A stretch of DNA of 64,000 nt, from positions 19,801,050 through 19,865,049 of the forward strand of contig JAOANR010000003.1 in assembly GCA_030278955.1 (NCBI GenBank), read 5' to 3'. This DNA is from Hygrophila difformis (Eukaryota; Streptophyta; Magnoliopsida; Lamiales; Acanthaceae). The number at the start of each line of letters is the position of its first letter. Position 1 is the stretch's first letter. Below are positions 1-12,423 of this stretch, in pieces. The notes beneath the pieces were generated by a model. That model saw only the letters and a list, made by a program, of their open reading frames with translations, did no database searches and was not told where the DNA came from. Position numbers and translations under genes: made by a program.

Positions 1-2600
1 GATTAGGGATATATTTATAGGTTGTCGCGTTTTTATTTATTCGTGTTAAGAAACTGTGCCCCCGAAAGCGCACGGTGTCAAAAATTGCAGTAATTTATAG
101 TAAGACCGGATCGTTCACTGGAGGATGTGCGATGGAAGCAGGGCCCACGTCGTTTTACTAGATTTTCCATTTGTATTACTCAAATTGGTTTGAAAAGGTG
201 ATTAACATCTACTGGCATGAATTTAAACTAAACTACAAAAGCGTTTAATTCTATTCTACAAAGCTGATAAATTCTTATTCTAGAAAGCGGGTATAGTTAT
301 TCTAAGAATGCGATAAATACTATCTATATAAGCAATGAAGATTTACACTATGCTAGCTATGAAGCTGATTCACAGTGTGGACAGAAGGGACATGAAGAAA
401 AGAATAAAAAATTGGACAAGATTTAGATAAGGCAGTATTTAAACTTCCATTTTATACACAGATCTTTGCTTGGGATAATCTTGTCAGATAGCTAATTCTC
501 ATGCTCTCAGTACTGCGTTCCCTTTAACAGACAGGTACTTACAGTATGAGTATATATGTTCTTAAGACCGCAAATTCTAAGATACCACAGATTTGTAACT
601 GCCCTGGCCTGGGTATGTTACTTCATTTGTGGTGGACAAGCAACACCCGACAAATCATTTATTGAAATGCCAAGTACTACTATCATTCTCCCATGTCACA
701 CCCAAAGATTCTAATCGAGCCTGAACTATCCCTTAACTATCAATCCTAGTAGCAGATACACAACTCTCAATACAACCGAGTGACCTCTAACGAAAGCATT
801 TAAAAGAAAGCGATAAAGAAAGCATTTAAAATCCTATCACTCGGAGGTTTTGAAGGTCTGACCCTGGTAGTAAAAGACAGCTCCCCATCAGAATGAAGGA
901 GTATGGATCAAGAATTCCCGGCTCTCGGTGAACTACTCGAGTGTTCACTTCCTTCCAGGTGGTTATGAGATACAAACTAATAGAATGAACTAATAGATTA
1001 GTTCATTCCGGATGCACTCACTCTGGACTCAAAAATAGGCTCTGGCAAAAGAGGATAGCAGTTGAAAGAAAACTCAACCCTATCTTAGAAAATAGCCAAG
1101 GCCTGGATGTTGTTCCTCTGAGATTATTTACTACACTGTATTTGAGTCCAAGTGGACCCCATCTCGGTGTAATATTTAATCTCAGATTCCCAACAAACAG
1201 CAATTTTGGAAAATAATGAGTTTGAAAACCATTCCCTAAACAGGTACTAGACTCTCAATTAAAACACAGATCCTTTCAGTCTAGATGAGACCTAATCGCT
1301 GACTCTGCTTTTAATTTCCCAAAATCAACCCTTGACAGAATATGAATTAGTCATAACTGAAGAATTTATCCCTTACTTAGATCCGGATTTTACAAAGGAG
1401 TTTTTATCGGAAATTTAATATGCAATATCTGTTTATCAATCTAGACTTCTATTGTCCAAGGGAAGGATCCCAAAATATTATAGACCACGATGATTACATA
1501 ATAATAGCATGCATACGGATATATGGAAGTGCAAAATTAATTGACCCAAAATATAGAGGCGGGTCTAGACAGAGAGTGAAACACAATTATGAAGTGGTCA
1601 GAGGACCAAAGTAATGGCAGAGTAATTGGGTGGACTGTAAACATCTACTGTCCAATTTCCCAATTACTCGGATGGAGCGAATTTAGACAGGTGAAACCCT
1701 AAAATGGCAGTGTCGCTACCAGTTGGGCCCCTACTGTCTGTGAATTCAGATAAAAACCTACATGCTTCTTTTCTGTAATGATCACTAGTCAGCATTAACA
1801 GATGTTGACTGAGTCACACTCCAGATTAGAATTTGGGTTTGGAAATTAAGAAAAAGAAAATAAAACTGTATCTGGATAGGAGTCAGCTGAGCAGCTATTA
1901 TAACCCCGAATGGACGAACCCCCAAGGCTTCCACTGACTGCCATCCAGACCATGCAAAATAACACTTAGTAACTAATACCCAGAATACGAGCTAGTTATC
2001 CATGAGGGAATACCCGCCAACATTAGTCTGATGTATTCTTTACTAATTGTTACACACAATACGCAAAAGACAAAAGGAAATAAAATAAAATAAAATAAAG
2101 AAAAGAACTTGTATGAGAGACATTGGTTTCTCATGCAAGGTTATGGAATGAATCCATCACTGATAGCTTAAATAATCCCTCCTACCATAATTAATTACAG
2201 TTCGGATTATCTGTTTAAGGCATCATGGTTTTATTTATAGAGAAGTGTTTTAATGACAATTGAACAAAGATCCTTTAATCATGACAATTAGTGATTTAAT
2301 CATTGCTAATTACAATCATTAATCATTAATGAATAGAGGGTTCAATTAATTAAGTGATGGGAAATGGAGAATCAAAATTTTGGCAGCACAACGCCTTATA
2401 TTGCAATTTTGGGATATTACATCTTAATCCGTGGGGTTAAGATGTGGATGTTTGCAACATAATAGGGGTCAAGAAATCAGAATTTTTGGGGTTAAATAAA
2501 AGAGAGGATTCTGTCGAAATACCATAAATGGTGTCATGAGCCTAGACTCGCGACATGAGTACCTCGACAGGTTTTCAGAAATTTTGGCAGAGTTTCACCT
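1..2600. other. Non-coding repeat-like DNA, no gene recognised
   Basis: No frame here gives a protein I recognise; the longest open stretches are about 60 codons and look random. A short AAAAT simple repeat lies near 2080-2100. The phrase taagaccgga near 111 recurs in the repeat at 4165-4318 and 63502-63659, so part of this block may be non-coding sequence (LTR or untranslated region) of one large retrotransposon. That is inference only; I see no primer binding site or LTR end. Confidence 0.3.
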
Positions 2601-4030
2601 TGTGTCGCTAAGCAAGGGTTGTGTAGCGGACCGTGGGTCCGCGACAGGAGTTTAGTGACACAAGATTTTCTGAAAAATTTCTGTGTTTTGGCTCCCAGTC
2701 GCTAATCTGGAAAATGAGTCGCGGACCGTGGGTCCGCGACAGGGTGTTTAGCGACTGGGTTTTCAAAATATCGACAAGGCATAATTTCCTATCTCGGAAT
2801 AAAAAGTGTGTCGAGGACCGTGGGTCCGCGAGAGGGGTGTTCCGCGACAGGAGCCATGCAGAGAAAATAGCAAGAGTTTGGGTCCCTGGTCGCTAAGCAG
2901 GGGTTGTGTCGCGGACCGTGGGTCCGCGACAGGAATGCCTCGCGACCGAGGGTTTTCAGAATATTAAGACAAGTGTCCCTAAACACCCATGTCGCGGAAC
3001 AGCCTCCCTGTCGATAGGCATGGCCTAGCGACCGGAGTCGGTTAGTGACATGGATGGTTCAGGACACAAGTCAGTAAAAGCAGAATTGAACAGTGGCATG
3101 CAAACAGCGTGATCTCACCCTATTTCGGATTAAAAACATGTCTAAGCTAAAAACAACCAAACAGAAATCAAAATCTACAAGAACATGCTTGAATAAAGAT
3201 AAATAAACCTAAAAAAGTATTTAAAAGTAAAGCAAAACCTAATCTAGGGTTCAATCTCACTAAAGCACACAACACATCCAAAAATAAAGAAGCAGTAAGC
3301 AATAGAGGTCAAATGACCCAAATAAAAATGAAAGCAATAAAAATCCATGGGTAATAACACCCATTTCATGGTTTTGGGACTCATTTCCAGATTAACTTCC
3401 CATTTTATTAGATGAGTTTGTTAATACCCATCATTTGGGTATCACAAACCCTAAAAACAAATAGTTTAGAATGAAAAAACATGGTGAAAACTGGCTACCT
3501 AACCACTGGAACAGTGGAAAACAATAAACAAAACACTACACTAAGCTAAACTGTAGACATAATTAAATAATACAAAAAAATTAAAAGCTAACCTACACTA
3601 CCTAAGAACTGGGTGCTGGTCTTGCCTTCAAGAGGATGAACTCTAATTTCTTCCCACCCTAAGCTCATGGGGGTCACCTCATATTTATAGAAGTGGAACC
3701 CTAGGCCCATGGGCTTAATCTGATGCCCACTGTGTCTCAAGACATCACACACATCACACTGTGTCGCGGAACTAGAAGTCTGTCGCGGAACATCACTGCT
3801 TGTGGTAAGGCTTCTCGACTGGGTCTTGGGTCTCTATGGGTGCGTCTGTGTCGCTAATCATGCCTGTGTCGCTAAACCATGGTCCTCGACTCGGGCCTAG
3901 CGACGCGGCCTATCTGGACTGGTCTCTTCTTCATGCTACATGTTGTGTCGCTAATCCCTCCTGTGTCGCTAAGCCATGGACCGCGACACAGGAGCTTCCG
4001 CGACCGGGAGCTCCAGGACTGGGCTGAGTG
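2601..4030. repeat. Region rich in GTCGCGGA / GTCGCTAA words
   Basis: The 9-10 base words TGTCGCTAA and TGTCGCGGA, with their complements, occur many times in both orientations between about 2540 and 4020, for example near 2602, 2697, 2889, 3849, 3867, 3945 and 3966. They sit in otherwise unrelated AT-rich sequence. No open frame here looks like a protein. The pattern suggests short-motif amplification inside a non-coding part of a retrotransposon, but I could not place element ends. Confidence 0.5.
2623..2930. repeat. Array of four palindromes about 95 bp apart
   Basis: Four copies of a 23-base inverted repeat lie at 2623-2645, 2718-2740, 2810-2832 and 2908-2930. Each has arms GTCGCGGACC and GGTCCGCGAC around a GTG spacer; copies two and four are exact, one and three differ at one or two arm positions. 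Start-to-start spacings are 95, 92 and 98 bp. The sequence between copies is only partly similar, so this is either an old tandem array in which the palindrome is best preserved, or a motif kept by selection or gene conversion. Confidence 0.75.
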
Positions 4031-4164
4031 AGCCAGATGGGCCGAAATTGTTCTTTTTGTGGGCTTTTTCTATCTTTTCCCATCTTTTGTATTCCTTTTC
4101 TTTTCTTTTTCTCATGTTTTTGGATTTTTCTAACATAAATGTGTAATAAAATTACATATTTATG

Positions 4165-4318
4165 CATTTTTCATACCAGCTTATTATTTTTACAATTATG
4201 CATAAATCAGTCCAATTCAACTGCTTTCTTATTTAATATAAGACCGGAATGTGATCAAATGCCCGTTTTAGACACGGAAATGGATTGAAAATAATGGTCA
4301 GTTCTGGCCATTATCAGC
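4165..4318 (+). repeat. Dispersed repeat ending in a hairpin, copy 1
   Basis: This block matches 63502-63659 in the same orientation. Shared parts include the words accagcttatta, aagaccggaatg and gacacggaaat. Both copies end in a hairpin with arms ATAATGG and CCATTAT, and similarity stops at the same place, just after CCATTATCAG. The common end suggests an element terminus. I do not recognise the family. The second copy has a Stowaway-type element just upstream of the part aligned here. Confidence 0.6.
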
Positions 4319-4594
4319 AAGTCCTCGCATCATTCATTTCTTTCCTCGCTACGTCCATTCCCATCTCCCGCAGCCTTTCAACTTAACTTCCTGCTGAATA
4401 ACAAAGCGTGAGTCAGATTAAATAAAAACATAGCGTGCGAGACTTGTAATAAAAACTTAGAATTTCAAGCCATTTTTTATGTAATTCCAGCTTCTTCTCA
4501 ATCTCGGTTCTTCTTCCATCTTTTCACATCTTCCATGATTATTCATTAAAAACTCATGGAATTAAGAACAAAAGATCATCATTAAGACACTAAA

Positions 4595-7500
4595 TTGGAC
4601 GCAAATGACAGTTATAAAAGACTGTCATCAAATATTCTGGCAAAAGGATTGACAACTGGTTCCCTTTATTTTCTCAAGCTTAACCATGACCCTTACATCA
4701 TTGGCAGTACCTCCCAACATCATCCCAAAACCAGAGAAGAAATAATGCTATGGCACTATAGACTTGGCCATACCTCAGAAAAAGTACTGAAACAATTATT
4801 TCCAGCTTCTAAAGTACTTTACAAACCTTGTGATGCTTGTCATTTAGCTAAACAACATAGGTTACCTTTTGAAATAAATTATTCTTGCGCGGCTAAATGT
4901 TTTGATTTAGTTCATATTGATCTTTGGGGTCCATATAAAACTAGTACTAACTCAGGTTGCCATTATTTCCTAACCTTTGTTGATGACCACAGCAGGGCCA
5001 CTTGGACTGTGTTGTTGGCTACCAAATTAGCCGTCTATCATGCCATTGAAGCTTTTATAAACATGATCAAAACTCAATTTGACATCAATGTTAAGAAATT
5101 CAGAAGTGACAATGGTACTGAGTTTCTTAATCAAAATACCAACCAACTGTTCCAAAAACATGGCATACTCCATGAATTATCATGCCCATATTCCCCACAA
5201 CAAAATGGAAGAGTTGAAATAAAACACAAATACCTTTTGCAAATCACCAGAGCCATAATGTTTCAAGCCTGTCTACCTAAACACTTTTGGGGGGATGCTC
5301 TCTTGTATGCTACCTACATCATTAACCGATTACCCTCAGCCAATCTCAATTGGCAGTCTCCTTTTCAAAAGTTGCACCAGAAAACTCCTGCTCTTTCCAA
5401 TTTAAGAGTCTTTGGCTGTTTATGTTACATCTCTACCCTAGGCACCTCCAAAACCAAACTTGACCCCAAAGCCTCCAAATCTATTTTTCTTGGCACCTCT
5501 ACAGATCATAAAGGATACAAAGTATTTGACTTGAAAAGTAAAAAGAAACTGGTAGCTAGAGACGTAGTCTTTTATGAGCAGCATTTCCCTTACTGCCAAA
5601 CTTCTACTGAAATAAACCCAAGTCCAAACTCTCCCTATGACCTCATTCATTTCCCTGATCTTTCTGAAAGCCAATTCTCTACTGGTATCTTCCCACCAAT
5701 ATTTGAACCTCAAAATCAGGTCCCTCTTCCTACTCCTTCTGCCAGCTCTCATGAGTCACCACCATATCATCTACTCCCTCAATCTACTCCTGCAGACAGC
5801 CCTCATGAGTCACCACCATATCCTCTACCCCTTCAACCTACTCCTACAGCTAGCTTTCATGAGTCACCATCTTTTCTTGGCACCTTACCCACTGAAACAT
5901 CATCCCATAACCCACCTGAACTCCCTACCAGACCTCAAAGACAAAGAAGAAAACCAGCTTGGCTCCAAGACTATGTTTGTCCAGCCCTTATCTATCCCAA
6001 CTCAACCACCACACATATCTGGCATCCAGGAACCCTTGTCTTATATGCAGGCCAACAGGGATGGTAACTGGAAGAAAGCCATTGAGGAAGAACTAGAGGC
6101 TTTAAAAGCAAATCACATATGGTATTATGCAGATTTACCACCTGGAAAAGGGCCTATTTCTAGTAAGTGGATTTACAAAGTCAAAAGGAATGCTTATGGG
6201 AGTTTGCAGAGGTACAAAGCTCGATTGGTTACAAAGGGCTATCTCCAAATTTATGGGCAAGACTACACAGATTCCTTTGCACATGTTGCTAAAGTAGTTA
6301 CTATTCGATTGCTTCTCAGCCTGGCAGCCAATAAACATTGGACTGTGCACCAACTTGATATCAATAATGCATTTTTGCAAGGAACCTTGGATGAAGAAGT
6401 TTACATGATACCTCCTCAAGGCAGTAATCCCCCATCTGGGAAAGTTTGTAGGCTGGTTAAATCTCTTTATGGCCTCAAACAGGCCCCTAGGCAGTGGTAC
6501 AAAGATTTCTCATCCAAACTCTTGACTTATGGATTTCACCAATCTCAATTTGATCATTATCTTTTCCTGTTGAAGGGACACAATCATTTCTTGGCCTTAT
6601 TGGTATATGTAGATGATATTCTGATCACATGAGATTCTTCACAGGAGATGGAAAGGGTCAAAACATTCATGGACCAAGAATTTACTATAAAGGACCTTGG
6701 GTTGGAAGATTATTTTCTTGGGATACATATACATCAGACCCCTGATGGTTTGTACATCTCTCAACAAAAGTTCATCACTGAAATATTGGTATATGCATGT
6801 CTTTTTGGAGCTAAACCCTCACCTATACCCTTTCCTGTTAGATGCAAACTCCAGCATGACACTGGAGATCCTCTTCCCAATCCTACACAGTATAGGAGAA
6901 CAATAGGGAAGCTGTTTTATCTCTCCATGTCCAGACCAGACATCATTTTTTCCGTCCAGCAATTATCCCAATTCATGGAGAAACCTACAAAAACGCACTG
7001 GAAATTGGCTCAAAGAGTTCTAAGATATCTCCGAGGCACCCTGCATCTTCACTTATTCTTTCTAGCCACCGGTGATCTCTCCCTTACTGTGTTCTCAGAT
7101 GCCGATTGGGGATGTTGTCTGGATACTAGGAAGTCTTTAACGGGATTTTGCGTTTACTTGGGATCATGTCTCATCTCCTGGAAATCTAAGAAGCAGTCTA
7201 CAGTTTCCAAATCCTCAGCTGAAGCTGAATACAGGGCCTTGGCTTCAACCGTCTCTGAAGTGCTTTGGATTACTTATCTCCTTAGAGATTTCCATATTCC
7301 TCTCACCTTACCCATACCTCTCTACTGTGATAACCAGTCAACCATTCATATTCTTCAAAATCCATCACATCATGACAAGACCAAACACATGGTTATAGAT
7401 TGTCATTTTGTCCGAGATCATTTCAACAAAGGTCTCATTGAACCAGCCTACATTCCCACAGCCTCCCAAATAGCCGATTTGTTCACCAAATCCTTATCCA

Positions 7501-7612
7501 TTTCCAAGTTTCTTCAATTTTTGGTCAAGCTGAATCTTGTGTCTCCACAAGTTCACCTTGAGGGGGGGATGATGAAGTATACTGCTATAGACAAAGAGAA
7601 GATGGGCTGAAG
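4595..7612 (+). pseudogene. Ty1/copia retrotransposon polyprotein, 5'-truncated and broken
   Basis: Reading along the strand: a GAG-pre-integrase zinc-binding segment (WHYRLGHTS followed by CDACHLAKQH), an integrase core with the DDE residues in HIDLWG, RSDNGTEF and NGRVE, then reverse transcriptase with QLDINNAFL and the YVDDIL motif near 6606, then copia RNase H (SDADWG, SAEAEYRAL, IDCHFVRDHF). The gag and protease regions and the 5' LTR are missing; the frame simply begins in the pre-integrase region. The frame shifts between integrase and RT near 5985, and an in-frame TGA at 6630-6632 interrupts RT after YVDDILIT. This copy cannot make a full polyprotein. Domain order integrase before RT identifies copia rather than gypsy. 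Confidence 0.93.
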
Positions 7613-7820
7613 TGGTCACTGGGCCAATATGAATGAATTGGGCCATTAGTTAGTGTAGATGAAAGGAAATTGTGTATACTCTTGACAGCTAGGTCTAGGT
7701 TATTGGAATTGTATATAACACTGTGTTTGTTCACTGCAATATGACATAGAATTTTTGGGGAATCATTTTCTCCCACTTTCTTCTCTTCATTCCGTTTCTT
7801 TTCACAGCACACACTTCATC
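7570..7820 (+). repeat. 3' LTR of the copia element
   Basis: A polypurine tract (TTGAGGGGGGGA, 7558-7569) directly precedes the block. The proposed LTR starts TGATGAAGT at 7570 and ends ACTTCATC at 7820, an inverted terminal pair typical of LTRs, about 251 bp. A TATA-like TATATAA lies inside near 7711-7717. No matching 5' LTR exists upstream, which fits truncation of the element. The right edge could be a base or two further out. Confidence 0.65.
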
Positions 7821-7946
7821 GGGTTAGCATGCCAACACTTGCTAAATATCACCCATTCAGCACCATATCCAAACTCTAAAGTACGTACAAAGAAAGACAA
7901 ATGGGAGTGCAGATAATTTTTGTTTCCCTTAATACTGTATACTATA

Positions 7947-8190
7947 CTTCATCCGTTCCAATAATTTTGGTTATTTTATATTATGCTCAAAATTCAATAT
8001 ATATTTAACAGTTAATATTTTAAAATAGATATAAGTAAAAATTATATAAAATTCAAATTTTAAAACTCAATAGTTAGACGATTCTAACAAGATCACACTT
8101 AACTATATTTTTCTTCTTACATCAATACGATAGGATTGAGTCAGGTGGAGTAAAAAATAGCGTCAAAAGTCAAATATAGGCAAAATTAGC
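7947..8190. mobile_element. Degenerate Stowaway-type element
   Basis: The left end is CTTCATCCGTTCC after a TA, a diverged Stowaway terminus (consensus CTCCCTCCGTCCC). The interior shares the family phrases agacgattctaacaagatc and gagtca. The right terminus is not recognisable and appears lost where the next element begins at 8208. Confidence 0.5.
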
Positions 8191-8207
8191 GTCAAAGTAT
8201 TATAGTA

Positions 8208-8699
8208 CTTCCTCCGTCCCGCGAATTGTGGCTCGTTTCTTTTGGGCACGGTAATTTATGTGGTGGGGTGTGGTGAGGTTTAGTAGTTAAAGTGATGTGG
8301 GTATTTGTATTTAAAATTTTAATGAATTATGACTTTCTTTATTGTTTAACTTTGACAAAATATTATTGTAATGATTTAATTAGAGAAAAATATTCAAGTG
8401 TGGTCTTGTTAGAATCGTCTAGACGTCTAGATTTAGAATATGAATTTTATATAATTTTTATTTGTACCAATTTTAAAATATGAAGAATTAAATAAATGCA
8501 ATGGACTTTGTGTAGAAAAATAAAAGTGTATTATGAATTGTGCAGAATAGTAAAAGTGATTACTTTCAATGGGATTTAGAAACCATTAAGATTCTAATCA
8601 TATATATATTAATTAAATTTATCTAAAAAGGGAAAGTGGCCACAATTCGTAGGACAGTCCAAAAAAAAATACGAGCCTCAATTTGTGTGACTGAGGAAG
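8208..8699. mobile_element. Long Stowaway-type element, copy 1 (492 bp)
   Basis: Flanked by TA (8206-8207 and 8700-8701). The left terminus is CTTCCTCCGTCCCGCGAATTG and the right terminus is its inverted counterpart ending GAGGAAG. The interior (tcttttgggcacggtaattt and tgtggtcttgttagaatcgtct) matches the element at 11218-11699, so the two belong to one family. No transposase frame is present. Confidence 0.75.
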
Positions 8700-9071
8700 T
8701 ACTATATTCTCTGCACATGCAACAAATGTTGAGATGTCACGTTCTAGTACAATTTTGTCTTGACATTGCATTCTTTTTTTTAAAAAAAAAATTTGTGATG
8801 CCATGTTCTAGTAGAGTTTTGGTAGTCTGGATTTTAATTCATATTCTTGTCCCTCCTCCGCTTTCATTTAATTGTTCTATATTTGAATAGTGATAATTAT
8901 TCATTCAATAACTTTAATTAATTTCTTTCTTTTAAATATAATTATATAAGAAAAAATATATTTAAGTGATATCTTGTTAGATTCGTTTAATTTATATTAA
9001 TAATTAAAAATATTTATTAAATTACATGAAATATAGAAATTGTTATGTTGTTAAATAGTAACACAAGAAAT

Positions 9072-9224
9072 ATGCTTACAATTGCATATGCATTTGAGCG
9101 TGGAAAATTTGCTAATCTTGCATTATATTCCAAAGATATTTGTGGGCAGCCAGAGATAGACAAACTAGTACAACAATTTGGCAGCCTTGTTGTTTTGGAA
9201 GTGTTCAAATACCAAAAATATTAA
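9072..9224 (+). other. Unrecognised 50-codon open frame
   Basis: A short frame beginning MLTIAYAFERGKFANLALYS and ending VFKYQKY has protein-like composition, unlike neighbouring AT-rich sequence. I do not recognise the protein. There are no visible splice sites, promoter or continuation, so it may be a decayed exon or chance. The rest of 8702-9896 shows no gene; the end nearest the glyoxalase gene probably holds its 3' untranslated region. Confidence 0.15.
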
Positions 9225-9896
9225 TATCAATATTCCTATTGCTTCAAGTTTTTAAGATACTCATTACTTGAATTTAATCAATAATATTTTCTAAATGTTT
9301 GTGAAACTGAAACATTCACTGAACATACATCATAAGTAATGGATGTTTCATCATATTCCCCTGAACATACACGCAATTTGGGCATTTTCAGTATGTGATT
9401 ATTTCTTATAATATTAAATCACAAAAAGAAAAATGATTTTCAAGGTTAGATTGCTAGTTTTTATATATACATATAGATATACATGTGTAATCAAATTCAC
9501 CAGTGGAATTTGATATTTCTTGATATATATCATTACTCGGTAAAAATTCAATCTTCTCAAGTGTCCAGACAAATCAGCGAAGAGCCAAACAGAGTGAAGA
9601 TGGAAGAACCAGCAAACCAAGAACTCTTATTCCACATTTTAAATACGCCAGCCAAACACGGCCTTATTACAACACCATCAACAAAGAGAACGAAACAGAC
9701 ACGATCACACGACAATACACGACACGGAACCGCAACAGGCTGACTAAACCTGTGGAATTTCAACACCACAAAAACCACTAACAACCGTCACCGTAACCCG
9801 ATCGGACGACGGATCGCCGCCCGGTGGCCGGAGCGTACATACAATCTCCCGAGATCCTCGATCCGACGGCCGAGAGCGGTCAAGGTCTGACCCAAT

Positions 9897-10606
9897 CTAC
9901 GGCCGGACCACAGGGACCTGCTGCGGCTGACCCTCCATTTTCAGATTGATCCTGGAGCACGCGCGTACCATCTCCCCAGCCAGAGGTACAACCGGCATAT
10001 TATCACAGTTACATATCTCGATCATGAACCCGTCGGGATCGTGGAAGAACAACTGGTCCACGTAGATCCCGCCTTCCTCCACCCGCTGCCGCACCCAATC
10101 AATCCCCATCTCAGTCAGATTCTTCTCCACCATCCCCATGCTCTCGCACTGCGTTAATTAATTTTAATTAACAAATTAATCACACCATTAATTAACCCTG
10201 ACCGTCAGAATTGTAGAACTACAGTAATGATACGCGTATCTACCTGGAAGGAAATGTGGTTGTCCTTGGGATTAATGACGGTTTTCTTCGGCATATTTTC
10301 CGGGTCTTCAGATTGCAGGAGATGAATCCCAATTCCGTGCCCAAACAGCCTGCGATTTCGGGGCAAACAAAAAAAAACGATCTTTTTTAGGAGTGATTGA
10401 AATTAACAGTATAATTGAAGGAGTAGGAAAGAATAGACTGCTTCTAGTTACCATGCGCCGTCGAATTTCAGTGAACCAGGTCTTCGGACGGGGATGAAGC
10501 CGAGAACATTCTGGTAGAAATCGAGGGATTGTTCAACCGATTTGCATACGAGGGAGATGTGGTTCAAAGAAGACAGGTGAAGTGGGTTCCCCTTGTTGTC
10601 CATCAT
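9897..10606 (-). CDS. Glyoxalase I / VOC-family protein, three exons
   Basis: Predicted exons (minus strand): 10452-10606, 10244-10349 and 9897-10148, all with GT-AG introns, giving 170 residues in frame. The protein starts MMDNKGNPLHLSSLNHISLV and shows the vicinal-oxygen-chelate fold signatures: the N-terminal HISLVCK strand, SLDFYQNVLGF, HLLQSEDP, a second half beginning NHISFQCESM, then FFHDPDGFMIEICNC. VOC proteins bind a divalent metal through His and Glu residues; His in NHISL and Glu in MIEIC are the likely ligands. Plant relatives of this size are annotated as lactoylglutathione lyase-like (GLYI) proteins, many without proven methylglyoxal activity. No transit peptide is obvious, so it is probably cytosolic. 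A second Met directly follows the first. No breaks are seen, so the gene looks functional. Confidence 0.9.
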
Positions 10607-10737
10607 CTGCTTCTTAAACTTCTATCAATTCGACAAATCCCTCAAGAGTACAGTTTTATTCGGTGACGAAATTGAAGCTTCGAGAAAAGCACTGGAAGAG
10701 AGTACAATAGGCAGGCGAGTAATGGATATGTACAGAG

Positions 10738-10745
10738 AATTTATA
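10738..10745 (-). promoter_or_regulatory. TATA box of the glyoxalase-like gene
   Basis: On the minus strand the sequence reads TATAAATT about 130 bp upstream of the start codon, a normal distance for a plant core promoter with a short 5' untranslated region. Confidence 0.55.
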
Positions 10746-11079
10746 GAGGTATAGAACGGGGCCGGTGATTTGGGATGGAAATAAGTAGGCCGGGCTGGCT
10801 TTATAATTAGAGTACCTGGCCTGCGTTGATTTTTAAGGTTTCGTTACTTTTGATAGACATATTTTATAGGCCTAAACTTTACTTATTTATTTTAATAGGC
10901 ATTTTTTAAGTCTTTTAAAAAATTTATTAACCTAATTTTAAAATTAAATTAAAATTATTTTATATGTATACATACATGCACGAATTTAATCACAGGTTGG
11001 AAGACATGAATTTTTATACTTGGCAATTCATCATCCACAAATATTTATATATGGGAAAAAAATTTATAAATCTTTTAAA

Positions 11080-11086
11080 TAATAAT

Positions 11087-11120
<34 letters not shown>
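11080..11120. repeat. (AAT)n microsatellite
   Basis: About twelve AAT/ATA units, slightly interrupted at the left, between the glyoxalase-like gene and the Stowaway-type element. Confidence 0.9.
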
Positions 11121-11121
<1 letters not shown>

Positions 11122-11217
11122 CACATATTTTTACAGACTAATAATAACGATAAATAGGCGGGCCCGGTAGGCCTAATAAACTTTTTATAAAGCCTTGTCT
11201 GAATCTATTTAGTTATA

Positions 11218-11699
11218 CTCCCTCCGTCCCGCGAAGATTGAAGCCTTTCTTTTGGGCACGGTAATTTAGGTAGTGGAGTTTAGTAGTTAAAGTGGTGTGG
11301 GTATTTGTGTTTAAGATTATAATGAATTTTGATATTGTTTATTGTTTAACTTTGACTTAATATTATCGTAGTGATGTAATTTGAGAAAAATATTCAAATG
11401 TGGTCTTGTTAGAATCGTCTAATCGTGTAGTTTTAGAATATATATTTTATACAATTTTTATTTGTATCAATTTTGTAATATGAAGAGTTAAAGAAATATA
11501 AGAGACTTTGTGTAGGAAAGTAATAATGCATTGGAATTTGTGCAGAATAGTAAAAGTAAGTATTTTTAATGGGATTTGACAATAATTAAGATTCTAATCA
11601 AACTTATATTAATTTAATTTTTCTAAAAACGGAAAGGGTTCAAACTTCGTGGGACACCCCAAAAAGGAATAGGGTTCAAACTTCGTGGGACGGAGGGAG
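11218..11699. mobile_element. Long Stowaway-type element, copy 2 (482 bp)
   Basis: Flanked by TA (11216-11217 and 11700-11701), with near-consensus termini CTCCCTCCGTCCC and GGGACGGAGGGAG. It shares most of its interior with 8208-8699. Near the right end a roughly 35-bp segment containing ttcaaacttcgtgggac is present twice in tandem. No coding sequence. Confidence 0.85.
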
Positions 11700-11701
11700 T
11701 A

Positions 11702-12345
11702 CTAATTTTCAAATAACCCTGAGCCTAGCATGTTATTTAAAAAAAAAAAGGAAAAAATCTGGCCTGATTTAGTATTCGGTAGACTAGGCTATACGCCTCT
11801 GTCGGGTAACTTATGGTGATTTGCCGAATATTGGCGTTCAACTTCTGATTTAGCTGTGCCGTTGATCAAATAATGGATGGTGTGGATTGAGTCAGGCGTT
11901 GCGGTCCATGGAGTGGTGAGAATAGAAACTGCTTTTGGGGGTATGGAAAGAAGAGGCTGCAATTGGTAATAACAGGTGTCTGCATACTGAAGGACGGGAC
12001 ACGTAGATCCGACGATGTTGCTGACGTGGCCTAATAGAATACAGCTGTCATCTATTATTACAATGCGGGTCACAAGTCACAACATTACAATTTACACACA
12101 CAATCGCTCACGAGAGCAGTGAGCTTGCATGAGCAGGAACTCTCGCGTGGCTTTAATTTTTAATTTTTGTTTAATGTTTTAGAAGTTTCTTTTTTCGGCA
12201 AATATAAGATAAACCCACCGCATGAATTGGGCATTCCACTGCACCCCACAAAACTTTTGCCATTTCGGTCAACTACACCAAATAAATTCAAAGTTTTTTT
12301 AAAATACATAAATTGAATTCAATTGAAAAAGAAAAGGTGAGAGAA
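11702..12345. other. Intergenic, nothing recognised
   Basis: No domain, terminal repeat or RNA gene is visible between the Stowaway-type element and the pararetroviral insertion. The composition differs from the A-rich viral DNA that begins near 12350. Confidence 0.4.
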
Positions 12346-12423
12346 ATATTATAACCAAAAACCATTAAATGAGTTTAACACTTCTCTAAAAAGTGCCCAA
12401 AAAACACACCCCCTCTAAAAATT

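Noticed and set aside
4290..4318. The terminal hairpin as a Helitron 3' end
   Set aside because: A Helitron needs a short spacer after the hairpin and a CTRR end; neither copy has them.
11789..12073. 94-codon minus-strand frame
   Set aside because: No recognisable domain and no exon signals.
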